The translations under genes and the position numbers were made by a program. From contig CM029370.1 in assembly GCA_017165825.1 (NCBI GenBank), forward strand, positions 11,855,267 through 11,919,266: DNA of 64,000 nucleotides, read 5' to 3'. Below are positions 22,501 to 34,500 of the stretch, piece by piece; positions within the stretch are counted from its first letter, which is position 1, and each line of letters starts with the position of its first letter. The notes beneath the pieces are model-generated. The model saw only the letters and a program-made list of their open reading frames with translations. It was not told the origin of the DNA and searched no databases. The stretch comes from Hepsetus odoe (taxonomy: Eukaryota > Chordata > Actinopteri > Characiformes > Hepsetidae).

Positions 22501-25500
22501 TCAGGCATCCTCTCACTTTATCACCTTATCTTTGGCCTTCGCCACTGCTTTCTTTGCCCTGCGGTTCATCTCCTTGTACACCCCTCTACTTTCTTTACCT
22601 CTCTGACTGTCCCATGTCCTTTTGCCCCCCTCTTCTTTTGAATACACTCCTGGACTTCTTGGTTCCACCACCAGGTTTCCTCATCCTCCTTCTTCCTTCC
22701 AAATATCACACCAAGTACATTTCTAGCCGTCTGCCTTATCACTTCTGCAGTAGTTTCCCAGCAATCCGGTAGCTGTTCAACACCTCCCAGTGCCCGTGTT
22801 AACTCCTGCCTGAATTCCACCAATCCTCCTCCTTCAGCTTCCACCACTTGATCCTCAACTCTGCCCTGACTTTCCTCCTCTGTTTGACCTCCAAGGTCAT
22901 CCTACAGACCATCAACCTATGCTGTTTAGCTACACTCTCCCCTGTAACTACTTTGCAGTCTCCAATCTCTTTCAGACTGACCCTCCAGCAAAGAATAAAA
23001 TCCACCTGAGAGCATCTTCCTCCACTCTTATACGTCACCCTGTGCTCCTCCCTCTTCTTAAAATAAGTATTAACTACAGCCATTTCCATCCTTTTTGCAA
23101 AATATACAACCATCTGACCTTCAGCATTCCTCTCCTTGACACCATGCCTACCCATCACCTCCTCATCCCCTCTGTTCCCTTCACCAACATGACCATTAAA
23201 ATCTGCACCAATCACTACTCTCTCTCCCCTGGGTACACTCTCTCTTACTTCATCTAACTCACTCCAGAATTTTTCCTTCTCTTCCATCTCACAACCTACT
23301 TGTTGAGCATAAGCACTAACAACATTCATTATCACACCTTCAACTTCCCTGCGATGGGCTGGCAACCTGTCCAGGGTGTGTCCCCTGTCCGTTGCCCTGT
23401 GTGAGCTGGGATGGACTCCAGCACTCCCCCACGACCCCACTTGGGACAAGCGGCAGATGATGACTGACTGACTGACTGACCTTCAACTTCCAGCTTCAAA
23501 CTCATCACCCTCCCTGACATGCTCTTCACCTCCAAAACACTCTTCACATACTCTTCCTTCAGGATAATACCTCCCCCATTCCTCCTTCTATCCACACCAT
23601 CTATAACACCAGTTTAAACCCTCCTCCAATACACCTGGCCTGACTACCCTTCCATCTAGTCTCTTGCACACACAAAATGTCAACCTTTCTTCTCTCCATC
23701 ATATCAGCTAATTCTCTACCTTTACCAGTCATGCTGCCAAAATTCAAAGTCCCTACCCTCACTTCCACTCTCCGCCCCTTCTTTCTCTCCTTCTCCATCT
23801 GGACATGCCTTCCTCATCTTCTTCTTCTTCTCCTTTGGCCAACAGTAGTCCAATTTCCACCAGCACCCTGTAGGCTAACAGTACTGGCGGCGGTTGTTGT
23901 TAACCCGGGCCTCGACCAATCCGGTATGGAATTCTGTATTGTTGTCCGCATATTGATTTGGCAAAGTTTTACACCGGATGCCCTTCCTGACCATAACCCT
24001 CCCCATTTACCCGGGCTTGGGACCGGCACGAAGAAATACACTGGCTTGTGCATCCCTAGTGGCTGGGTTGGTCAAAGCCTACATTATATACCTAATTATT
24101 CCAACACAACACCGTAAATCACAAAACACTGCACAGTTTAAATGTGAATCATCCATGCTAGTAATTCTCAGAGATGTAGAAAATAAAAAGTAAAAACAAA
24201 AAAAAACCCATCTTTTGACAACTGTTTCACTGTTGTATGAAGCTTTGAACAACTTATATATTACCAAATGTCTTAACATATACAAGCTGAAAATAAATAA
24301 AAATATGACACAGCAGTGTTACTCCATAAATAAACAGACGGCACCATTTTAAGAGCAAAGAACATATGCTGCCATGCTCGGATTTGAAACACCAACTGTA
24401 AATGCGCAGAGACACCTGTGACAAAAGGACGTAATGCAATTTCACAGATGCTGATTCACGCGATTTCGCAACATGACACATCTGAATGTGCTGAGAGCTT
24501 CCAAGCTGGCACAAACGCACAGCTCAATGTGCTAATGTGAGTATGCGGTAATGTGCAGGTGCATGTGGGTGGCACTGCAAACTCATACAAGTTGTGTAGA
24601 TATGAATATGAGCTGAATTAATGCACGAAAGATCACTAAAATAACAGAACATAGAAAACAAATCATAAAGTAATTATGTTGGAAGTTTACATAAACATTC
24701 ACAAAATAATAAAAATTGATTATGCCATACATACAACTTCCTGTTACTACACCTCGGGCTGTCTGTAGTCTCAGGCTGAAGCACAACTGCTCAATGGTCA
24801 CATGCTGCTATGACAGAAATTTTTAGTTGTGGACCTCTCATTCAAATATATTTTACTCAAACTGTTTTTAAAGAAACAGCACGTTCAGACGTCTATTCTG
24901 GAGTATACTTAAAAGGGATGTATGGATAAGTCACCTAACTGGAAAAATTAACGAAGGAAAATAAAGAGGAAAACCCTTCAGATGCCCCCATTACAACAGG
25001 AATCATGAATATGAATAGAGTGAGAGCGAGAGACTTTACAATTAGAGTCCGAGCTACTGACTAAATTCATTTGTTCATTTTGTGGGAAAGATTACATTTG
25101 TGCGTGTGTGTGTTTCTCCACCTTGCTTACCCTCACCCTCCTCCTGTACAACCCTTGGCTGTGAGACGGTGAAACACTGCATTTGCTCGTATTGCTGCCG
25201 GGCTTCCTGGTTTTCAGCATCCACTTCGTCTGGAGGCCTTTTTAGTAGCCTGCAGTTAAACGTGTGGCTGTTCCGCCGGTTCTGCTCTTGTGGCCAGGGC
25301 ACCCCATTCACTGTACATACACAAATAAGCAAAGTCAGTGCAGGAGAACAAACACTCACTCTCTCACTCACTCATTTTCACAGCCGCTTGTCCTAATTAG
25401 GGTGCCGGAGCCTATCCTGGCAGAGAAACACTTGAGAAAAGAAATAAACTGAATGACAGCACATACACTGCTCATTAAGAGTTTGAGAAGATAAATCTTA

Positions 25501-28500
25501 TTATTTACATTATAAATATAATTAGTTTGCAATCATTTCAGAAAGCTCAGTTATTTCTTTTACTAAGAAAAAGCATGTACAGAAGTAAAAGAGCAATAGA
25601 AAAAAGTACTAAATTTGGAAAACCATCAAAGCGCATGCATATCATCCTGGTGTCATGTCAGCCCTAATCAGAGCCCTGAGATGGATTAACTGCTTTTGGC
25701 TCAATAGAATGACATTACAGCTTGTAAAGAACACTATCAAAACTAATTAAAAAGAGAGAACCTTTAATGAACATGAAGTGTGGTGAAATTCACGGTTAAC
25801 AGCTAAAATCAGACAATCACATTAGAAATACATTGATAATAAATTGAATAAATAATCTTAATAAATAAAGTGTTCAATTATTTGTCAGGCAACACATCTA
25901 TGTGTTTAAGGGCATGATAAAGAGGTGAAGGAATGAGTAGAAGGAATGTATGTATGAAGATGTGTCAGTGTGTTTAGTCACAGCTCTCTGCCCTCTGACC
26001 TGCATTCCAGCTTTAATATTGTCAGCTAGTGTTGACATTAAGCTCTGGGCACCTTGGACCAATTCCACTTCCAGTATTTGTCAACAAGACAAATTAAAAA
26101 ACAAACACTCACCTAGGCTTTTGGGCAACAGGTTGCGTACAAACTCGTTATGGTCGCCCACATGGAGGATGCTGTACACGCTGGAGGTCATAAGCTCCTC
26201 CTGGCTGTAGCCCAGGTAGTTGGTGACGTTCTCTGACACAAAGACAATCCGGCCCTCACGGTTCACCACAAAAAAGAAGCCGTCCAAAGCCTGAAGGGGA
26301 AACAAAGAAAGAGTGGCACAAGAAAAGGAGTGAAACTTATTCCTCAGAAAGAATAATGGCACACAAAGGGCCATCAGCACCCTCCCGCCATGGGAACTGG
26401 GCCAGCTTTCGACGTGGCATGAAGGTAGACGCAGAAGGTGACGCACACAGACGGGTGGCTGTCTACAAATGTGTCGCTTTTAGGCCATGTAGGAATTTTT
26501 TTTATCTTCTGATGTTACACTGAACAATCAAACCTTTCCTTGAATGTGAGAATCACCATGTTCTAAAACAGGTTAAAGGAATAAACTGAGCCAACAGGCA
26601 GATATGCATTAACACTGCTAATTAGTATCAGTTTGCTTCTGTTGCGACACTAGTGTTCCTTTAATGCTCCTTCAGTGGCAAAATTTATCATCTCTGCTTA
26701 GTATGCACTACTTCATTAAGAAACTTTATTAGACAACTGCAACAAATCAGGATCACTGGTAAAAGAAAAATAAACATTTAAAACCCCATGTACCTCCAGA
26801 AGGAGAGGTCCCAGAGCCTCTTTCTCTACCATGCCCTGACTGCTGGATGACACATCACTCTTCTGCACCTCGTCATCTGGGGACATCAGAGCTGCTTTCT
26901 CTGTGGAAACACAAAGTTTAATCTCATTAAAAGGTGCCATGCAACCAAACAGGAAAACTACAGCTTACATTAAAAGGTTATTCTGTGAGTTTGCATGATG
27001 TTACATTTACACATAGATGTACATTATATTAATATAAATTGTTCAATTTCTATAAGTGAAGTTAAAAAATTCAATAAGTTTCCAGTTTGCTAGCCAGGGT
27101 ATTGATTTTAATCACACTTTCTTAAAAAATCCCTATATTCTTACATCACCCTGACTAGTACACATCCTTCTCCTGAAAGAGTAGAAGATGAAAGCAACAC
27201 AGCAGACATTTCACCTAATCCCCTTTAGCAAAGTGGGACACCTGAGTTGAAGCCAACCACAGCAAGACCCTCGGGTGCTCTCAAGAGAAAGAATGCAAGC
27301 AAGGCAAAAGTCAAAACGCCAACGCTTCCGTCTTCATAAAGCTCAAATCCCTATATGATGTGTCGCCGATTATTCCACAGCCAAGTTACTCAACCTTCTC
27401 GTTCATCTTCCAGATCAAAGCCACTCTGGTCACCAGAGCCGCCACATGAGAACCCGCACAGCTCCAGCAGCCGGAGAGAAGAGAGGCTAGAAGCTGTTTG
27501 TTTTGGGTTTTATTCCAAGCAGTGACTCCTTCAAGGAGCATCTAAATTTAGCCTTGTGCTGTATTTACATACATAATAGTAACGTAGCTTTCCAAATGCT
27601 GCAGAATTAGTACGAAGCACCCAGTTCTAGGTCAGCCTCCAGACCTGCTTGTTGTGTTGTTAACAGAAGAGTGTAAAGAGAGGTCATGGGTGTGGGCAGC
27701 AGAGGCCACGTGTCTTTTATATCTCGTGAGAAAACCAACTAATACTATTAATTCCAGAATGCAGAAGGAACAATAAACAAAGCATGTTAAATTTTTAATG
27801 TTTTTGCAACAATTATTTAATTTTCATGGTGATTTACATCACTATCAGTATTCTTGAGGATTGCAGGGTGCCTTAAGTAACATTAAGCAGAATGTCAGGT
27901 GCTAGCTAGATTGAAGAAACGTGCTGAGCCTTACACTTCCAGAACTGTTCTAATACCTCCTGCAGAGACATGAAACAGGGAGGGGCCACTAGTTACTCCA
28001 ATGTCCAATAACAAACAATAGATATTCTCCAAACCTGCTGACAGATGGAAAGAAACTGTCATATCCAGGTGACATTATATTTTGGCTGAACAACTACACA
28101 ATTCAACCTACAAAATCAAACAATAATCAAAGACAAATAGTCCAATACACTGTTAGATGTGTTACGATCTATATGTCACTGATAAACAACATTAAGATGC
28201 TAAAGCTTACAGTGTCTTCATTCCCTCATTTAGCAGCCTCCAATGGCAGTAAATCTGAAATCTAAAGATATATTGAGAATGAAGCTCTTAAAATGCACAG
28301 CTGTCTCTCTTGTTGTCTTACACTGAAGAACCATTCAAATGCAGTCCAGGAAAGTACAATTCAAATATGATCTATTATATATTATTATCTATTATAATAG
28401 TTGATCTAATCATTTCACTGAATTTACACTCCTACAGCACTAGATAAATTCATTTTCAGGCCAGTTTTAGAAAACCCAAGTACAAAAACAAAAGAGGACA

Positions 28501-31500
28501 AGGCTTAAAGTACATAAGTAAGACGGACAGTTCTGCCCGGTTCTTTGGACTGAAAACCAAAGAATAGTTTAAAAAAAATAAAAGTTATTAGTTAAAGCTG
28601 GGAAGAGTTAAAGGTCTTCTTTCTGTAGGGGTCTTTACTGAATCCCACACAGCTTCTTCAACAGCCAGTCAATCAAAATGCAGTGATGAAGGCTACGCTA
28701 CTGACATCCCCACCACCCCCAGCAAAACAGAACCCGTTGCCATGACACCAGCGTTACCGTGGCAGCGCTGCAGCAGTCGATACCTGATTACACAGGGGGT
28801 CCCGGGCTAAATGATGTAAGCAGTGTAATGCATAGACAGTAACAGCATCATTCTCACACTCTCTCTCTTTCTGTCATATATCCTTCCTCTAATTTGCTGT
28901 ATACATTTACTGGACTGAAGATACAGAAATATCAAGTCTTGGTTTATGTCATCGATGCACCTCCCCCACTTTTTGTGCCTTCCAGTCCTTCTCTCCTGTT
29001 GAGAGAAAGAATTGACAATAATGTATTTATTAACTAAACACTGCCCCCCTGACAAGGCATTTAGTAAGGGTGTCAAGGGAGTCCTTCACCATGAACAAAA
29101 TCAGCAGATTCTTCAGTATTTGCTAGAGCTTGAAATGAAAATATAAAACAAACAAAGCAATGTTTTTTGACATTTTTTTCTTTTAAATACACAATGCACC
29201 AGCAGTGTCACATTATTTCTTTTTAAAATTTTATTCTTAAATTTTTTTTATTTTTTATTCTTAAATTATTATTTTTTTAATAATTGACTGTGCAAAACTA
29301 CATGCAGCAAAGCAAGATCAGTCTGCTTTTTTATGCTTCATGCTTTGTTACAAATGTTTCACAATGAAGCAAAAACAGCTATGGGGACTGTATCCAGACC
29401 TCTTATTCACTAAAGATCTGTTTTCTTTAAACTATTTCAAACTGCACTGTGTGTTTCCAGCCCAAACAGTCTATAAATAGAAACTAAACCGCAAAAACAA
29501 CCAGTTAACATTTCTATAGCATGTAAGCTCCACTTATTCATGCTGAAGTTATAAAAAGTGCTTTTCGAATTGAGCACAATCCAGGAGATCAATTCAGGAA
29601 GACATTAACATACGTCAGTCTTAAAGGCACAGTAATGTAACAACACCGTCTTCTTAAGAGGGAAAAAAGGCAGCAAGGATAAATACCTATTAGCCTAATT
29701 TCTGGTACATTTGAAAAAGGTAAGAAGTTTTTTGTGCATTAGGTATGATTTCCATTACAAATTCTTCCATATTACTGGAATATCAGTTAATGTGACAACA
29801 CAGTGTACTGTTACAGTCAAATGAGAGTGTTGCTGCTTAGAGCAACAAGTCTCATGCAGCCATCCTGAGGAAGGGTAAAGCACAGTTATACTGGGGATAT
29901 TTGTTTCCACCCCTCTCTAAAGGTTGCTGCCCCACATTCTGTATGTTTGAGGGAAGGCTGCCGAGACCAAGATCTCCCCTTGACTAACACTGACACCACC
30001 CAGGGTTGGAGATAGGAGAGGAGGGGTGGCAAGTTCCTGTTTCTCTCTACCCCTCTTACTCGTTCGCTCAGAGAAAGGAAGCAGGGCCAGCGAGAGGCCC
30101 CTCTCTTGCACAAGGTCAGGGGGCAGAGGAGCATAGCTATTGGTTGCTCTCTCACACGCCCCTGTGCCCCCCACCCCCCTTCCTTACCCCTTCAACCATC
30201 ACGGGGCAAGAGCTTGAAACGAAAACAGAAAAGATGGCCAGAGTCCCGAATGACACACCAGAGAAACAGAGCAAGCAGGATGACCCATGATCATTTCACT
30301 CTATTGCACCAGGTCAGCCCACATTGCTGACCACCCCTTCACACTCTGTTATCTAGCAGTGATAAGAGAACAACATGCAGGGTTGCAGTCATTTATCTGT
30401 TTTCAACACCAACATAGTAGGGAGTCAAATCATGAAATTCTGAAAGATTTAATTTTCTTCTGTATAAGTGGCAATTTCATGATGAATGACAGTGACTTCA
30501 CAACAAATGTAACGTCATAAAATGTAAATGAAGTCACACTCCAAGAATGTCTTACAAACTTTACAAATATTTGTGTGCATAATTTGGGCCTCTGCCTATT
30601 GTTTTTCATGATCGGTTATATTACTTAAACTGACATAATATCCTAATTGACAAGAAGCATTCGTCTATTTGCAATAATTGTAGTTTGTTTTGATCAAAGG
30701 TTCTGTTTTGTTTCTCTTAGGAAGGAACCCACAAACCACTGGAAATGCTTACGGGGGGGGAATCCTACAAACTTGCTATTTTAGGTTTTCTTTCAAAACA
30801 ATCAGTAGTTTCAATCAAATCACATATATTAAAATATATGCTTATATCTATGATCAAAGCTAAACAAAGTACTTACATGCTACATAAATAAATACAAGTA
30901 TATATTGGTTAAGGCTAGACAGTAGGACATTTTTCATTAATATCACAATAATTTACACCACATAATTCTTTTCTAAGTTGTATAGAGAGAATAATAAGAC
31001 CTGTTTAAGTCAACTCAGTGGAGTGGACTGCACACACACACACACACACTACTGGTTCTTGAAATACAAAATGATCAAATATCCAGAACTAAATACCATT
31101 TCATAGAGTGTTTCATGACATTTTTTTTTGGAAGCATCAATACATTTTTGCTATATTCCCCACCTCCTCTATTGGTTTAGAGATAAAGATAATATACCTA
31201 AAATTAACTACATTTTATATATTTGCCCCTTTTTAACTGCCAATAAATTTCTTACGGTTACAGACTTACCATAAGCTGCATTATATCAATTCCAGTTCTT
31301 AAATTCTGTGGGGCTTATTGCTGTTCTAGAGCTCCAGCACAGCACTTCCTGCAAAACAATGCGATTCCAATGGCAAGGCTTTCTACTTTCTGCTCTTTTC
31401 TCAGCAAACTCTTAAGTGGAAGGTATGATGACTGTAGCTATACTAGATATTGCCTGAATTTCCACTATCTGAAACATGCTATTTTCAAAAAGACCGCTGA

Positions 31501-34500
31501 ATGAATGCGTAAAAGAATATGCTACATATACTGTACTAACATTTGGTGAAGATGTCAGTCAAACTATTTTTCAGTACTATTACTGCTATTATACAATTAA
31601 CACCAGAGTGCACTAAAAACAATGCAAAACTGTACACACATTCCTGTTGTACTGGTTGTGCCTGAGTCAACAGTCCACATGCTGCCTGAATGCTCAGTTG
31701 ATTTAGAGAGGGGTCAGGCTTCATTAATGAACTTATAATATTAAAATGATTATAAATAAGGAAAAATCTGAGCCACAAATGCCCACTCCAAGGTCCCTGT
31801 GGGATTTTCTTGGAATACGCAATCACAGAAAAGAGCATGGCAGGAGTTTACCAATGCTGTCTTTGTACAACATCCAGCCAATAAGTGTTTCAGGGCTGAA
31901 AATCCATTTCCAGCTTAGGTCCCACACGGTTACTACAGTTCAACGGTGAAATATTTTGCAACCAGGGGTGGAGGGGCAACACGGCAAAAGGGTGAAACTC
32001 TTGAAAAGACTCATATGTATTTTCCATGTACATGCGTTTCACCAGTTGGAAAAAAAAAAGAAATAAATAAATAAATAAAAAATACTGCCGTATTGTAAAA
32101 CACTTATCTGTTTATCAAAAGTAAAAGCCTTAATACATTACTAAATATGTATTAATACATGAATAAAGCTTGAGCTTGATGCATCAATAACTATTTACTG
32201 GTGTGGTCAAATGTAATTTATTTTCTGGGCATTACAAATGCTTGATAGAATTGGTATTACAGTAAGTGTATAAGATAATATAGTCCATGTGTTAAGAACA
32301 ACACAGCGACCGCATGCACATGGAATTTCTTCACATTACTGGAGCCTGAGCGATGATGTCATGACCTGTGTTAATTCAACGACTCCATTGGGAAGCAATC
32401 CAACTATGACGGCAAGATACAGAATATGCAGCTTAGTAACTGAAGGAAAAAGAACGAAGCATTTTCTATGTATCTATTCATTTAGTGACTTGCCACGCAT
32501 TGCATTATTAGCCAGGCAGATTAATATTCCCATCTGAAATGAGCAGAATACATTATTTATCAGCCTCGTGAATTAATAATTACAACGAAAAACATCTAGG
32601 CGAATTTCTAAGAAGGCATCCATCATCCCCATCTGCAATGCTTCAAAAAGTCGCATATAGTAGCCATATATAGTAACTCAGAATGGTCTATCTCGCTCAT
32701 GCTGCAGCAATAATCATGTTACCTTCTACAATCTTAATTTTCCAACTCTGAAAATAACAGTACCATTAAGGCAAAGGTTACTTATGCAATATAATTAAAC
32801 TCCTATTACCAGTAATTGATGACCAAAGCTGACATTGAATATTATGCAGTGCTGGAAAGCTCAATAATGGCTGCAGCAAACATTTGAAACACACTTTTAA
32901 AAAAAGTGAGGAACCATCACAGCCTCATTTACGGCATTTAGCAGACGCTCTTATCCAGAGCAACTTCCATGTCCTAATTACAGGGACAGTCCCCCTGGAG
33001 CAATTCAGGGTTAAGGGTCTTGCTCAGGGACCCAGTGATGGTAGTGCTAGAGGTGGGGTTTGAACCTGGGACCTCTTGAGCCATTGGTCCATAGGCGAGT
33101 ACCCTACCCTCTTTAGGTGTTGTTGAGAGGAGTGCAGCCCCTTCTAGATATAACCCAGCACCAATGAAGCAAACTGACAAATCACAACAGCCTACTGAAT
33201 TACATGTATTCTGTAAACTGCTGAAATACTGCTGACAATTATCAGTACTGGTTCAAAAAAAATCTGGACTCAGTTTTAAGAATGATCTCTTGAGTAACAT
33301 TAGTAGTAAACAGTAATTCTTGAAATGGGTCAAAAACCTTTTTTTTTATTTTTTTGTTTTTTTGGTCTTAGTTTTAGGAATAAAACAAAAATGCTTGTTA
33401 GTTTAGACACATTAGCCAGTTCTGTCCTTCAGATTTAGTCCAGTTTAAGTAAATGAAAAGTAGAAAAAATTTAGAGCAGTAAACAAGTCAACAAGGCTAA
33501 TACATAAAAGTGTTGTAAAACATCTTTTAGTTGAATAGGTCGACATACAGCAATATATTCTTAAGGTATACATATGTTTACCTGTCTGGGCCTTAAAATT
33601 AATAATGAAATAAACTTGGTGAACTTACACAAATTTAGTATTGGCCAGGCTAAAGTTTGCTGGCTTAATGTGTTAAAAAGCAACTTTTGGGCTATGGGAT
33701 CAACAGCATGTCTGCTGTTTAAGTTGATACAGCCGACTACCTTATAACATGGACTTGCAAACTTTACATTGTTATAGGTGATATTTCAATTTCACTTTTC
33801 AGTTAGCTAATAGCAAGGTGCTGTGCTTCAAGGGTTCTTTTTTTTTTCAGCTATTCTAAGCCACAGTGTCCCTCTTTCATCCTTTAGAACTCTGCATCCA
33901 GTGTTCCGATCAGCCAAATTGGTCTGAACAGTGTCTATAAATCTTGCCATCATTTTTGCCAAAGCAAACCTGTTGGCCTTGTAGTCATGTTTCCATCCAG
34001 CTGCTTGGTTGCTGGTTTACGGCAGCATCTGTATGGCTCGGATTTTGATCTGCACTTCTCCATGCAATCCAAACAATGACAGGGATGTCCCGCTTAAACA
34101 TGCTGACAGTTAAACTAGACACATTCTGAAAATCAGACAGGCCACAAGTTTGTTTTAGTAGTCTCATTAATGAAAACAATTCAGAACACCTTTATGGCCA
34201 AAGACCTATTTTTAGCTTTTTTAATCAAGGAAAGTCATACTTTTCATTAAGAGAACAAAATCAGCTGGGAAACACTTTTTTTTAATGATCAATTAAAAAA
34301 TTAATAATTAAGTATTAATTCAAGCTCTTTTACTCACACACTGCACTACATTAAATCCAGTTAAATAGGACTGCACCAAATGTGCACTCTTCTAATGAAA
34401 CCTGCAGTTAGGCAGCAAACTTTTTTTAAACCACAATATACCTTAAAAATTAAGACATATTAATAGTTTTCTATTTGGTTACTAAACAACAATGCTGCGT

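Larger units (their letters stand above)
21176..24067 (-). mobile_element. RTE-like LINE retrotransposon, nearly end to end, degraded
   Basis: A non-LTR element inserted in NCOA1 intron 5, read on the minus strand. It is bounded by an 18-bp target duplication with one mismatch, TTGGTCAAACCCTACATT (21158-21175) and TTGGTCAAAGCCTACATT (24068-24085). In order it has about 270 bp of 5' leader, an APE-type endonuclease (VDILCVQETRWKGSQ; VVIGADFNGHVGEGN), a reverse transcriptase (YGFMPRKSTTDAMFAL; FVDLEKAYDRVPREE; MMFADDIVICSE) and a C-terminal part (RLRWFGHVQRRNEEYIGRR). The 3' end is purine-rich. The single ORF is split by many stops and frameshifts, by a 130-bp nested insertion, and by loss of several hundred bases between 22420 and 22570. 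Clade assignment (RTE versus a related APE clade) is my best guess. Confidence 0.88.

Noticed and set aside
23455..23480. Short tandem GACT units as a CRISPR-like or satellite array
   Set aside because: Only about five 4-bp units at the end of an L2 fragment; this is the usual L2 3' terminal repeat.
21158..24193. Several + strand ORFs of 70-150 codons over the LINE
   Set aside because: Antisense shadows; the minus strand carries recognisable endonuclease and reverse transcriptase motifs.
26081..26446. Extension of the PAS-A ORF upstream of exon 4
   Set aside because: The extra N-terminal residues are intron translated before the acceptor at 26291-26292; exon 3 joins in phase instead.
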